DNA from: Cristatella mucedo
Taxonomy: Eukaryota; Bryozoa; Phylactolaemata; Cristatellidae
Assembly: GCA_009760855.2 (NCBI GenBank)
Contig: WPIO01000011.1
Coordinates: forward strand, 7,900,001 to 7,964,000
Length of the DNA stretch: 64,000 nt
Direction of reading: 5' to 3'
In this document: positions 1-11,407 of the stretch, piece after piece
Position numbering within the stretch: the first letter of the stretch is position 1
Layout: every line of letters starts with the position of its first letter
The notes under the pieces: generated by a model
Seen by the model: the letters and a program-made list of their open reading frames with translations, nothing else
Told to the model about the DNA's origin: nothing
The model's database searches: none
Made by a program: the position numbers and the translations under genes

Positions 1-746
1 ATGAAATGGATATCGGCTGATATTGCGACCGATAAACCCTGCTATTTGCTTAAGCAGAGGCTTCATAAAAGACACGACGAGCTCGGTCACGAGCTATTAG
101 ATTCTGAAATATTTTCATCGAGTTAAACTATTGAACCGAGCAGAAAGTATGACCGATATACTTTATAGAATATCTTCAATATAGTGAGGCTTAGATGGCT
201 TTGCCATTCCTGGTCAAGTAATGTAAGCAGTTTGGTCGCTTTAGAATAGAAGTCTGCAAACTACGGCCTTTGGGCCAGACACAGCGTTGCTAGTAGTCCA
301 GTCCCGCCTAACGGCCTCCAGTTATTTATAGTTAGAACCACCCTAATTCAACTGTTACGGTTTTGTTCCTCTTCATTACTACCGGCTGCAGCTCAAGCTG
401 CGGCCCCCGTGTTTGTTTTTAGAACTGATATCAGGCACTTGTATGAAACAGAAGCACCTGACCAGAGAGAGATGCTAAATGTCTACGCCTATGATTGCCG
501 TTCGCGTCTGTGCGTCTGTTACGACTGTTTACTTGTTCACCAGGCCACGCCCTTGTCCACCGGCCCTGCGGAATGGGCCTAGGCTATTCTGGCCTAGTGT
601 GCGCCTTCTTGACCTCCTGAAATGACCTTGCAGTCTAAAAAATTGCTGACCACTGCTTTAGAGCTTAAAAGACATTTATCGTGACAATAATGTAACTTCC
701 ATGTGATATAATTTAGTTGCGAGTTTGAAAAACTTCTCATGCCCAG
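1..746. other. No gene recognised (left edge)
   Basis: I see no domain, splice-bounded exon or repeat family member here. Short reading frames exist on both strands but have no recognisable product. It may be intron or upstream flank of the + strand ShKT/TSP1 gene. Confidence 0.4.
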
Positions 747-884
747 CCGGTTTGGCCCAGTGGTCATGGCGCTCGCCCCGACCAAGGTCTGGCCGAGGTC
801 GTGGGCTCGAGCCCAATGGTATGTGTGACAATCCTGAATACAGATTAGGTTCTCTAATGGCACTATACAACTGAATTATATATG
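747..884 (+). mobile_element. SINE1 copy (tRNA-derived SINE with LINE A-type tail)
   Basis: The head looks like a tRNA with an internal Pol III promoter: a box-A-like TTTGGCCCAGTGG near 750 and a box-B-like GTGGGCTCGAGCCC near 802. The 3' part (AGATTAGGTTCTCT followed by GGCACTATACAACTGAATTAT) matches the hairpin and tail of LINE family A. The same head and tail order recurs at 23381, 57341 (- strand), 57870 and 62961, which defines the family. It does not fold into a complete tRNA and has no credible anticodon arm, so it is not a tRNA gene. Confidence 0.75.
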
Positions 885-1657
885 CCTGCCTCTCTAGTAA
901 GGGGTCTAGCTTCTGCAGATGTTGTTTTCTGTTCAGCTTGTGTGCTGGCACACCTAAAAAAGGACAGCTTGAAGCTAGCAAGAATGAATAAGCAGATAGT
1001 AAACATTTTGCGACTAATTCGCGAATGCGCAAATGCAAGTAAACGTGGCATAGTGAACCGGTCAGTTATTTTAATTTGACTAAGAACTCTATGGGCTTGT
1101 TAGTGGCAATGAGACTCCCTATTGCATCCAGAAATTGCTGAGGCAGTGTTCCAAGTAAAATATGTGCAGAAGGTGTATGATATGTGGTTTTTGCTAAGAA
1201 GCAGGTCCTCTGTTTTATCTCAGTTACACCAGTCTTCTGGTTAAGAGCAAGCAAGCTGTTGAAGAGCCAGAGTTACGGTACTATTCAGCCTATGACCTAT
1301 GACCTATGACCTACGACCTACCAACGATAAATCTTAGCACTGGCCAAAGCACACTCGCACTCCAATACTACGCATTTCTAGCTGCAAATTAGGCCATGAA
1401 TACAATCAATTCAACTTCATTTCAATTCGCTTAAAAGGACATCTGACATCCGGGACGTAATGCCTGCAGCCTAGGTCGAGCAGTAGTAAAGCCTACTACT
1501 GGATTAAGGATAGACATTCAGTTTTCGGCGTTATTTCGGTACTTCTAGTGTAAGTCAGGTAGTTGGATAAGCGTTATGCTGCTTGATGATTCCTCTTAAG
1601 AGCCTCTAAATAAAGGCCAGCCTCCTACAGCAGCGAACAATTAACTGTGTTTCACAG
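885..1657. other. Non-coding stretch with a short heptamer repeat
   Basis: No exon recognised. About four and a half copies of a 7-bp unit CTATGAC (the last ones reading CTACGAC) lie at about 1289-1322. The rest is unremarkable up to the splice acceptor at 1657. Confidence 0.45.
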
Positions 1658-1816
1658 GTCCTAAGTTATCGGTTACTGAGTCACCAAAGTCAAAGTGCCG
1701 GAACATTTATTCTGACAAGACTTGCGAGCGACTCGCTTTGGGCGATTCATGCCTAAGCCATCCTGGTGCGATGAGACTGTTCTGTTCGAAAGCCTGCGGC
1801 TGTCCGGAACCCGATG
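1658..1816 (+). CDS. Exon encoding a ShKT domain (secreted modular protein)
   Basis: A 159-nt (53-codon) exon with phase-1 junctions on both sides. The acceptor is TGTGTTTCACAG and the donor is GATG|GTAAGT. The translation holds one ShKT module with the expected six-cysteine pattern: CRN-YSDKTC, then GDSC, then a Met before FC, and the closing KACGC. ShKT modules are small disulphide-rich domains in secreted proteases, peroxidases and matrix proteins. The family is named after an anemone toxin, but as one phase-1 exon of a larger gene this is most likely an ordinary extracellular module. It probably belongs with the TSP1 exon at 4685, 2.9 kb downstream on the same strand and entering in the same phase. 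The flanking exons were not found. Confidence 0.72.
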
Positions 1817-4684
1817 GTAAGTGCCTGAGCGCCCGATCTTTTTTAGTTCAGCAGCTTTCCCCTCAGCCAATAATTCTTTTGAAGAATCTAGAGCGGACTT
1901 TTTTTAAAAGCCTAGTGTTAGGTATACTCCGTAAAGGCGTGGCACATTTTGAAACATTGACCTCGATTGTCTCATAGCCCAACTCGCTTAATCCACGCAA
2001 TAACGTCTGCAGTCTGAACAACCGAAAATGTCTTACCGTCTTGACCTCGCCAGAACTGGCTAATCAAATAGGAGACCTGAAGTACGGCGCATGTCGTCAC
2101 GTTAAGGAGATTCAACTAGGCAGTACCATACTGTTACCCAGCGAGTGACGCCTTGGCTGTAAGGAACCGTCTATGTGTTCGATATCAAATAGATGGATTA
2201 CATAGATGTGTTTACTAAAAGTTAGTAGTTTCATTTCATAAAGCCCAATCACCAAGCCAAACTCGGTGTCTTCCTAATGGAACGTATCCGACAGCAGCTG
2301 CAATATCCCGAGCATTTTATTAAGAAAATATTATGTCTATCACGTGATGCTGTTTTGCAAAGGTTCCAAAAGACTCGGAATGCAGAAATATTAGATTGAC
2401 TAGTCACAGAATGCGGCTAATTCCATCATCAAGCGAAGGCTGTAAAGATAGTGCCGTCGGCATGAGATAAGAATACTCTCACGTTAAATTTATCGACCTA
2501 CCTGCACGTGTACGTTTGATCCAAAAAACGACCAATGCGATATTTTCCATGTAGCACTATAAATAATTGATCACACAGCAGGTCCTAAAAGGTTTACAAG
2601 CATCAATGCTTCATCGTCATTGTCTTCGCTAGACTACTAAACGGAAAGCTCATTCTTCCTTTCTAGCATCTTTGAAATGCCCACAGAGAGATTAAGTTCT
2701 CTTAGAATGCTACAAGCACGATTAATCAAAATTAACATTAAGATGTGGCATATTAGCGTCGAATGCAACTATGGATTTAAAAAGTGGTGCCTGTTTTATT
2801 GTCACAATCGCCAAAATAGCGGAACATTTTAGTTGGTCTTGATCCAGCAGCTTGCTCTAAAATAATGCAAATAAAACAAGACAGACAAATATTCATCAGA
2901 TCCTACCGAATTTGGTACAACCTTATGAAGATGTCTCTGAACGCACGTTAAGAGCGATAATAAAATTCAAAAAATTCAAAACCCGACACAATTCTTCTGT
3001 AAAAGCAAACACATTGACAAATTTTGAGCAGGACATTTGTTGAAAAGCTTGGAACACGTACCAAAATATCTTTTGTATAAGGTTTCTGAAGAAAAAGTCT
3101 TGTTCGCTCAAATATTTGAAAACCTGTGTCTGCCTTAATTGTGTTTTACTAAACAACAGTATTGTTCTCTCACTGAGACTTAAGTAATCACTAGACTTGA
3201 ATTTTTCGCAGCAGATGCTGTTTTGGCCGCCGTGATTGTCTTGATTTAGGTTTGATTTCCATTGAAGCTTTTCAAAGTCTCTTTTAGCCGAGGCCGTTTC
3301 TCTGCTCCCTCAAGTTTCGTTTTGAGCAGCTAATTTACTAGACAGGATCACTTAGTAATAAGTAATTTATTTGATTTGAGACTCAAGCATTGCATTTTTT
3401 AACAGCATGTCTTTGACTAGCTATTGTAAAGTAAGAAAATATCCAGTCCACAACTACGTCTTTCCTCACGAAATGCAACGAAACTAACAAATCCTAGACA
3501 CACAAAAAGTCGCCTAATGTACTGGTAAAAATATCCCCCAGAAGCACGGCTCCTGAGTCTTAAAAGTGGCTCAAGTGTGCACGCATGTAGAAAATCCATA
3601 GGACGACACACAACTACCATTGCCTTTACCGAGACAAAAGTTTGCAGTCTGCGTAATATGTTCTGGCTGTAGTCAATTTAAAAGCACGCAGAGACAAATA
3701 ACTCCCAAGAAGGTTCGGTATCGTCCGACTGATTTATTACTGCGACATTATATACAGTATGTATATGATCCTAGCGAAACGTGAAAATGAGGCTCCTATA
3801 GCCATAAATCTTCAGTTTCTGTAGCCATTTCTTGCTATCGAGATAATTAGTGGCCAGCCTTTCACAATGAATACCAGCACTGGTTGGTTAGACTCAACCT
3901 CGACATCAAGCTGCAAGCTTGAATCAACGGCCTTCTCTAGATGGGATGACACAGAAGACTTATTTGGACTAACAGAGGATCGAATATTTTTCAGAATTGG
4001 TTATTCTAAAGTAATTAAGCAATGCTTTGGGGGACTATAATAAAAAATTAATCTTCAGACCCTGATATTAGCCAAATTCCTATTATCCCTGAGTTCATTG
4101 CGAAGCGAGCTGGCTCATTAACTCTTCTTGCTGAGGCTGGTATTATTGCACACATCTATTGCAGAGCCTTAGAAATTACATGTTTCTTAATAGTACTTCG
4201 TTACTTCAATTGTTGTAGTTGGGGCGATTTTCTTGCTATACTGTAGTGCAAGCTATCGCTAATTGGATGCTTATTCTTCAAGAAAAAATTCAGATGCATT
4301 ATAAAAAGACTCCTGTAAGTACTGCTGTAGCAGTCAAAGACTGTCTTTTAGTAACTACAGACAGCGGCCTTCAGAAACCATTGGCCATGAATACAATCTC
4401 TGTATTATTAAGGCAGTGTAATCTCTAGTTGTCCGTTGTTAGCTATTGAATAGCTCTTTCAATGAATTCTGGTGTACACCAGTCTTGGAATTTAGCTGCA
4501 CAATGCCACCTTTCCGTTTCCTACGGCGTCTATCGGTGCCACTATTTCCCATTTTATATTTACTATATACTATTGTCCCTTTCCAATCGCTCCCTCCCAA
4601 TCTCGTATTCCTGCCGGTGCAGCTCTCCACCTTTGAATTATTCTGAGTGCTGTCAACTGCCATAAAGATCCTTATATTTTTTAG
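1817..4684. other. Probable intron of the ShKT/TSP1 gene
   Basis: It lies between the donor at 1817 (GTAAGTG) and the acceptor ending at 4684 (pyrimidine-rich ATATTTTTTAG). No repeat family or further domain-bearing exon was recognised. Short ORFs at 2923-3156, 3417-3620 (both -) and 4219-4428 (+) have no recognisable product. Confidence 0.45.
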
Positions 4685-4860
4685 CGACGTGGAGCAGCTG
4701 GAGCCGCTGGAGTTCATGCTCAAGGACGTGCTATTCGACTAGTCTGGGAAGTGGCGTACGTCTGAGATCACGGTCCTGCTCTGACTCTCGGCAAACATGT
4801 CCGGGAAAAAACTTTATGGTTGAACCATGCAGACAGACAGTCGTCTGTCGTGGAAACTGA
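4685..4860 (+). CDS. Exon encoding a thrombospondin type 1 repeat, probably terminal
   Basis: Entered in phase 1 after ATATTTTTTAG, the exon reads TWSSWSRWSSCSRTC, then GVRLRSRSC, ending with PCRQTVVC. This is a full TSP1 repeat with the W-x-x-W-x-x-W ladder, the CSxTC motif, the RxRxC strand and six cysteines. TSP1 repeats bind matrix and glycosaminoglycans and may be C-mannosylated on the tryptophans. The frame stops at TGA 4858-4860, shortly after the last cysteine, so this is probably the last coding exon. A weak donor just after the final cysteine (near 4850, C|GTGGAA) is the alternative. It is likely the same gene as the ShKT exon at 1658. In another frame the first 58 nt look like a short terminal exon ending in TAG; the TSP1 frame is far better supported. 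Confidence 0.75.
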
Positions 4861-5696
4861 AGTCGAATTCGTGACGGAGGCACAACAACGAAGGCGAGGT
4901 AATTGATAGCAAAGCTCAAAATAAGAATGGGCCATGACATAGATCTCGGACTATCTGCTTGATTAAGTGTCACTTAAACGCTGCGAGAGGCCCACAGACC
5001 TTGAGCAATACTGTAGGTAATGCATGCACTTGTACGACAACAATAGTGCCAGTTACAATTTGCAATTTGAATGTTAATTAAACTGCCCTAAATTAAAAAT
5101 TTTGGAACGCCAGCATGAAGCAGACAACGTTTGATGTGCTGCACCAGTCGGTGATAAGCCTCAACGAGAAAGTACTGCAGTGCTGCCTGCTACCGTCGCT
5201 TGGCCTTATAAGCTACGAGTTAGTGTCTTATTATCGACCACGCGTCTTGGCTGAAACCCAATTCATCCTGCGTTTTTTGAGTAGAGATACCTGCGAATAA
5301 AATAGTCCTATTGATGGCCAGCTAAAAAAGTGGTTTCCAAATGAGATGTGTTGTTGATCTGTCTCAGGTCAGTCAGATCCGATTGAGGCTTGGCACTTGC
5401 TCAATCCTATGGAACCTTACGGATAGACACGTATGCCGAACCAATTTCGCAGCGTTTGAGATAGGGTTCGTTACATTCTGCAGATATTGGCGAGTTGAAT
5501 TAACTCGCAGAAGCAAGTGGTTTACTTTGAAACATGTTTTGCGAACTTGGCGATAATGAATTCATCACCTCTGGGTTAAAGTGACCTGGAGCCGTCAACA
5601 AGTTAACGTGCCTGCAACCGCTTTGCAAAGAGAGGGACAACACGGCTGCAGCACATTGCAGTGGAACATAATGGAAACACTTACTGCTAGCATGAA
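4861..5696. other. Probable 3' UTR and flank of the ShKT/TSP1 gene
   Basis: An AATAAA hexamer lies at 5296-5301, about 440 bp after the TGA at 4860, and could be its poly(A) signal. A 61-codon + strand frame at 5115-5300 starts with ATG and has rather coding-like codons in its first half (FDVLHQSVISLNEKVL), but I cannot assign a family and do not call it a gene. Confidence 0.35.
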
Positions 5697-8600
5697 ATTT
5701 TATTCAATAATAATAAAAATAATGCACTTGATGAAGCGCCCTCAGAAAACTTATTCTCTTTCTAGGCGCTTTACATTTGCTGCAAAGGGAAATGCAATTG
5801 AATTATAACTAAAATCACGCTCGAAAAACTAACAAAATAAATAAAATGGTGAAGGGTGGCATGCACAGGGTCAGGATACAAATGTGGTTAGTGGCAGCAT
5901 GCACAGTGTCAGCACGTACAGGCACGCCAAGGACAAATACCAGGGACCCACTAAATGCTGTCCTAAATAGGTGTGTTTTTAGGTTCCTTTTGAATGTGGT
6001 CAGGTCAGGGGATGTTCGGACGCGGGTCGGGAGGGAGTTCCAGGCTTTGGGAGCATACGAACTAAATCCACGGTCTCCAAAGGATTTAAGGTTTGTACGA
6101 GGTATTTGTAGGTTGTTGGCTTCCGAAAAGCGGGTGGTACGATGCTTGGCCCGATAGGGGAGTATATCTGAGCGATTGGCAGGAGTCATAGAATGAAGGG
6201 ACCTAGAAGTGAGCGAAAAAACCTTGAAGTCAATCCTTTGCTTGACTGGTAGCCAGTGCAGATCGGCGAGAAGTGGAGTAATGTTTCAACTGCGACGCTC
6301 ACGATAGACAAGCCTAGCTGCAGAGTTTTGAAACAGCTGCAATCGCCTGATCGCACATGCTGGTAGACCAGTAAGCAGTGAGTTGCAGAAGTCGAGACGG
6401 GATGTCACGAATTCATGGACCAACTTAGACGTGGTATCCTTATCTAAACAAGCCCAAATTTTAGCAATGTAATGAATCTGAAAATAGGCAGATTTGGCTG
6501 TGGAGCTGATGTGGTCGTCTAACGAGAGGTCGCTTTGGAATATGACACCTAGATTTCGAGCTGATTCAACTGAAGATAAGCTGGCAGAGCCAATTTTGAG
6601 AGCCAGCCTTTCCAATCTCTGAAACACACTGGGTTTGATCATAACTAGTAAGTTAGTTTAATCATCGTTTAATTTTAGAAAATTTGCTGCCATCCATGTG
6701 CGGATGTCATCAATGCATGCAACAAGTGAGTTGAGAGAATTTGAGGTGCTCGAAGGCTGGGAAGAATCAAAGCAAAGGCACAACAGGGTGTCATCCGCAT
6801 AGAAGTGAAAGCCTAGATTGCGCTTGGCAATCACATCAGCAAGAGGGAGAGTATAAACCGTGAACAGAACCGGACCTAGCACGGAGCCCTGCGGCGCTCC
6901 ATATTTCAGAGTTACTTCAGATGATCTTTATCCATTCACGTCAATACTCTGGAGTCTCCCACTGAGATAGGACCTGAACCACTGCAGAGCAGTGCCAGTG
7001 ATGCCCAGGCGAGATGAGAGTCGCTCTAGAAGAGCTTTGTGATCGATGGTATCAAAAGTAGCCGAAGGATTGAGCAACACAAGCAGAGACACCCTACCCA
7101 TGTCTGCATTCCTAAGTAGGTCGTTGTAAACCCTAAGCAATGCTGACTCTGTGGACTGATTAACTCTAAAGCCAGACTGAAACTTACTAGCAAGGTGTGA
7201 GGTTTTGATATTCGAGTTCAGCTGGTCCGCCACGACCTGTTCCAGTGTCTTTGATAGGAACGGTAGAAGTGAGACTGGGCGGTAGTTGCTTAAGTTCTCT
7301 GGGTCTAGTGTAGCTTTCTTGAGAAGTGGCCTGACTACAGCTTTTTTGAAAGGTGCTCGGACATGACATGAGGCCAGTGACATATTAATGATGTTAGTTA
7401 TGCATGGCAATAGCAGATCAATGCAATGTAGGAGCAGGACAGTGGGAATAGGGTCCAGAGGACTTGTTGTCTTCTTTGATTGAGGTACGAACTTTAGGAC
7501 TAGATCACTAGTGACCTGCTTAAATGCAGACATTGAGGTGCTGTCAGGAACCGAGGAACAGCATTCTAGGGGGGAGGTTGTCATCACAGGGATGGATTCC
7601 CTGATCTTGTCTATCTTCTGCACAAAGAATCGAGAGAAGCGATCGGCTAGATCATCACAAGGATCGTCAGGCAAGGAGTTAATCTGGGAACGGTTGAGGA
7701 GATGGTTTATTGTCGACATCAGCATTTTTGGATTGTGCATCTGTGATTCAACAATGTTTCTATAGAAGCTAGACTTGGCCTTTGGTAGGATCGATTGGTA
7801 CGACCGACAATAGTCTTCATATGCCTGTCGATGGACAGTTAGTCCGGATCTTTTGTATGCTTTTTTAATCTTTCATTTAGTAGACCTGGCTAGTTTAATG
7901 TCTGTGGTAAACCATAGGCCGTCTGGGCGGGGGCGCACAGTGCGTTTTGTCAGAGGTGCAAACTCGTCGAGCGTGTGAGCTAGTGTCGTGTTGTAGCTAT
8001 CTACCAATGTTGACAGATCGGAGGGAGGACTGAGCAGCAGAGGTGAAGCGGATATTCTCACGGACAGCATCGATGTCAAGGGTCTTGATGTTTCGCGATT
8101 CGCAGGTTATTTTAGAGGAGGATGTGGGCACACACTGTAGATTGAATGAGATCTGCATGCGGTCAGATAAGCAGGATTTGGTCATAATTGGTGAAGACGA
8201 GGACTTTGTGCATGTCACCCCTAACCATATTATTCATTTTGTTTGTTTTTCCAGCATGATTTTACTTACCATTCAATTGCATTTCACTTTGCAGCAAATT
8301 TAACGCGCCTAGAGAGAGATTAAGTTCTCTGAGGGCGCTTTATCAAGTGAGTTATTATTATTATTATTATTAAGACAGAGTGCAGTTGTATGAGAAAATC
8401 TGGTCGAGTGTGTGACCCTTGAGGTCTGTAGGGCCATGCACTGGGGCCGAAAGAGACAATGAGTCAGTCGATGCACGAAAATCGGTGCTGAAAGCGTCAG
8501 ATAAGTTATCAAAGTGAGCGGTGAAATCACCCATTACGAGATCGGAGAAATCTCAGATAAAGGAGGATTTGGTACCTGGTGGGCGATAGACTACTGCCAC

Positions 8601-9440
8601 TATTGGTAGCTTGTTTTCGGGTGAGACCAAGACAATTGATTCAAAAGACTGCTTCGAGGGCACTGCAAATGGCTTGAAGTTGAATTTCGAGCGCACGATA
8701 ATAGCAACTCCACCTCCAGTTTTGATTGATCTAGGGGTGTGAAAGAACGAGAAACCAGATGGAGTAGCGTCTTTAATTTTCATGCAGTTTATCGATTTCA
8801 GCCAAGTTTCAGTTAGGGCGAGCAGGTCGATACCATTTTCAGAAATAAGGTCGCTTATTACTAGAGGTTTATTGCACATTGAGTGAGGATTCCAAAGGCA
8901 AGCGTTAAGTCAGGCCGATGGAGTTACAACAGTCCTTATGACCACTAAGTTAGAGAGATTTACAGTGATGCATGTGGTGGAGCGTGCTGAGCGGTTAGCG
9001 ACAATGCTGGGAATACCAAACGAGCGGGTACTCAACGAGCAGTGTCTGACCTGGCGGTTCCGGCCACCCTGGCGGCTACTGGGTGCTTTTCTTTTGTTAA
9101 TGCATTGTTCATAAATCTTAGCAACAACATTAATATCTAGGAATGCATTTGATCTACGATAACGAAGCGATAGCAGCTGCTGACGATCATAACTAACAAG
9201 CAGGTTACTAGCCGCCGGCGCAGTGAAGGCAGCCGCCGGTGTGGGAGACCCAGCAGCCCGAAGAGATAAGCGTTTAGATGCCCATAGGCACGTAATTTCT
9301 TACGCGCTATGGTAAAGTAACAATCGGTATAACTTTTATCAGGTCTTAAATGTATCGTTTCCGCATACGATGTTCGCAAGAACTTCGGTTTTTGGAAGAA
9401 TTCTGCAACGAACACGAGCGCACGTTAAAGCACTCTATGT
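5697..9440 (-). mobile_element. LINE family A, nearly complete but decayed copy (CR1/L2-like)
   Basis: A non-LTR retrotransposon in reverse orientation. Reading on the - strand from 9440: a leader region (homologous to 48.35-48.9 kb); an apurinic-type endonuclease around 8553-8879, with GIDLLALTETWL carrying the catalytic Glu and VAVVYRPPGT; a linker; an RT domain at about 7740-6660, with [16 protein letters not shown], a motif A that reads NPSATFDTIDH, and YADDTLLCL; and the conserved C-terminal region from 6642 to 5815 ([13 protein letters not shown]). The 3' end carries the family hairpin and AT-rich tail near 5700-5790. Frames break at several points and motif A has lost its first Asp (LDLS to LNPS), so this copy is dead. 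A 160-bp LINE A 3' end in the opposite orientation interrupts it at 8213-8372. Confidence 0.9.
8213..8372 (+). mobile_element. 5'-truncated LINE A inserted in the endonuclease region of another LINE A
   Basis: This is only the last 160 bp of family A: CATGTCACCCCTAACC, the hairpin GCGCCTAGAGAGAGAT...TTCTCTGAGGGCGC, and an (ATT)n tail ending near 8372. The - strand endonuclease sequence stops on its left and resumes on its right. The flanks GACTTTGTGCA (about 8202-8212) and GACAGAGTGCA (about 8373-8383) match at 8 of 11 positions and are probably the decayed target duplication. Confidence 0.8.
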
Positions 9441-9454
9441 CAGGAGGCGAAAAA

Positions 9455-10860
9455 TGTTATAGCTCCCTCTAGAACTCAATTTCTTTCTAGGTGCTTAACT
9501 TTTACTACATAAGAAGCGTGATCAAATGGTTAGTGGTTGCACGCTCAGTCACATCAAGCGTAAGATGGCTAGAGGTGACATGCACATGGTCGGCATGCAA
9601 GTATGTTTATGTGCAGAATGCACAGTGTCGGCAAGCATAAGCAAGCAAAGGATAAATCACCAGAACCCACTAAATGCTATGGTCAATAGATGCATATTTT
9701 TTTGCTTCTTTTTAAACGTGATCAAGTCATAGGAAATCGTGACGCCAATCGGAAGTGATATCCAGGCTTTCGGAGAATATTAACTAAGGGAATGATCTCC
9801 AAAGAACCTGAGATTTGTATGAGGTACCGGTTACTGAATAGATTCCGAAAAGTGGGTGGTACGATGCTTAGCCTGATGAAGGAGTAGATCTGATAAGTAG
9901 GCTGGAGCCAAAGAAACCTTAAATCCTTTGGAGACCGTGCAAGTTCGTATGCTCCCAAAGCCTGGAACTCCCTCCCGACCTGCATCAGAACATCCCCTGA
10001 CCTGACCACAATTAAAAGGAACTTAAAAACACACCTATTTAGGACAGCATTTAGTGGGTCCCTGTGATTCGTCCTTCATGTGCTTATGCGTGCTGACACT
10101 GTGCATGCTGCCACAAACCACATTTGCATGCTGACCCTGTGCATGTCACCCCTAACCATATTATTCATTTTGTTTGTTTTTCAAGCATGATTTTACTTAC
10201 CATTCAATTGTATTTCACTGTGCAGCAAATTTTAAGCGCCTAGAAAGAGATTAAGTTCTCTGAGGGCACTTTATCGAGTAAATTATTATTATTATTAAAG
10301 AATAAAGGGACCTAGAAGTGAGTGGCAACTTGAAGTCTATGCGTTGCTTGACTGGCAGGCAGTGCAGTTTGGCGATAAGTGGTGAGTTGTGGCAACTGCG
10401 ACGCTCATTACAGAGAAGCCTATCTGTCCGAGTTTTGCACCAACTGTAAGCACCTGATTGCACAGGCCGGTAGACCAGCAAGCAGTGAGTTATAGAAGTC
10501 AAAACGGGATGTCATATATGCATGTACCAATTTAGATATGGTATCCCTGTCCAAACAAGCCCGAGTTTTTGCAATGTTATGTAGCTGAAAGTAGGCAGAC
10601 TTTGGATTTTGGAGCTGATGTGGTCTTTCAATGAATGACTACTTTGGAACAAGACACCTGGATTTTGTGCAGATTCAGTAGCAGATATGCTAGCAGCACC
10701 AATTGTGAGCATAAACCTTTCCAGCTCTGAATCACACCTGTTTCGCCCATAACTGGTAATTTGGTTTAACCATCATTAAATTCAGAAATGTTGGCTGCCA
10801 TCAATGTGTTAATGTCATCAATATATGCAGCAAGATAGTTGAAAGCAATGGACCGCTGCT
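9455..10860 (-). mobile_element. LINE family A, 5'-truncated copy
   Basis: The - strand copy starts with a degraded 3' hairpin at about 9455-9490 and runs through the 3' UTR, the C-terminal region and into the RT/C-terminal boundary (the region equivalent to [12 protein letters not shown]) near 10850. Both ends of the protein are full of stops and frameshifts. It is split by a younger + strand copy at 9916-10296. Its 3' end lies almost flush against the 5' end of the copy at 5697-9440, with no microsatellite tail between them. Confidence 0.8.
9916..10296 (+). mobile_element. LINE family A, 381-bp 3' fragment nested in an opposite copy
   Basis: It begins in the codons for NLKSFGDRA, runs through the protein end (SGSL-stop equivalent), the 3' UTR, the hairpin AAGCGCCTAGAAAGAGAT and the (ATT)n tail. 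It is flanked by a perfect 6-bp duplication AAAGAA at 9910-9915 and 10297-10302. The host LINE reads on across the site (GGCTGGAGCCAAAGAA continuing with TAAAGGGACCT). Confidence 0.88.
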
Positions 10861-11407
10861 CATGAGGATTGACCCAGCAGTGCCTGCTATTTATAGCTGT
10901 AGAGTTCCTTGTAGACAAAAATTCCTTATCTCTCGCCCAAATTGTTCCTACGAGCGAGGTGTTGCAGGCAATCAGTGAGAAAACATTAGAAATCTATATT
11001 TGCAAATTACCGATATCCTCATAGAATTTACATGAAAAGACTGGTTATTCATAACATATCCCCAAACGGAAATTTAAGGGCGTTGGAGAATGCTAAGGGG
11101 GTTTCTAAAAGATTGCATCTCCAAGTAACAAAAAACTTCTCATAAATGACTTGGTATTGTATATAACACTATAGCTGATATATATATAATTTATGCTTAA
11201 TGTATACTTGTACGCTTCTTCTTAAAAGTATTGTTCTTATTACTAGAAATGCACGAATTGTTCAAATGGAAGCGAAGATCCAAGAGCAACTAACAAACTT
11301 ACTCTGCAGTTACCAAAACAGTCAAAGTAGAGATGCTTTCGCTCATAGTTCACCCATTGCATGCGTTACTACAGCTATAACCATAGAATTTCAGTGGATT
11401 TTTTGTA
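10861..11407. other. No feature recognised
   Basis: AT-rich sequence between two LINE A copies. A 76-codon + frame at 11200-11430 has no recognisable product. Confidence 0.4.

Noticed and set aside
747-815. tRNA gene
   Set aside because: Box A and box B are present, but there is no acceptor stem or anticodon arm and the unit recurs with a LINE-type tail. It is a SINE head.
1289-1322. Interstitial telomere repeat
   Set aside because: CTATGAC/GTCATAG does not match TTAGGG, TTAGG or other known telomere units.
8340-8375. CRISPR-like or spaced repeats
   Set aside because: The repeated segments across the window are LINE and SINE ends with (ATT)n; there is no array of regular repeat and spacer units.
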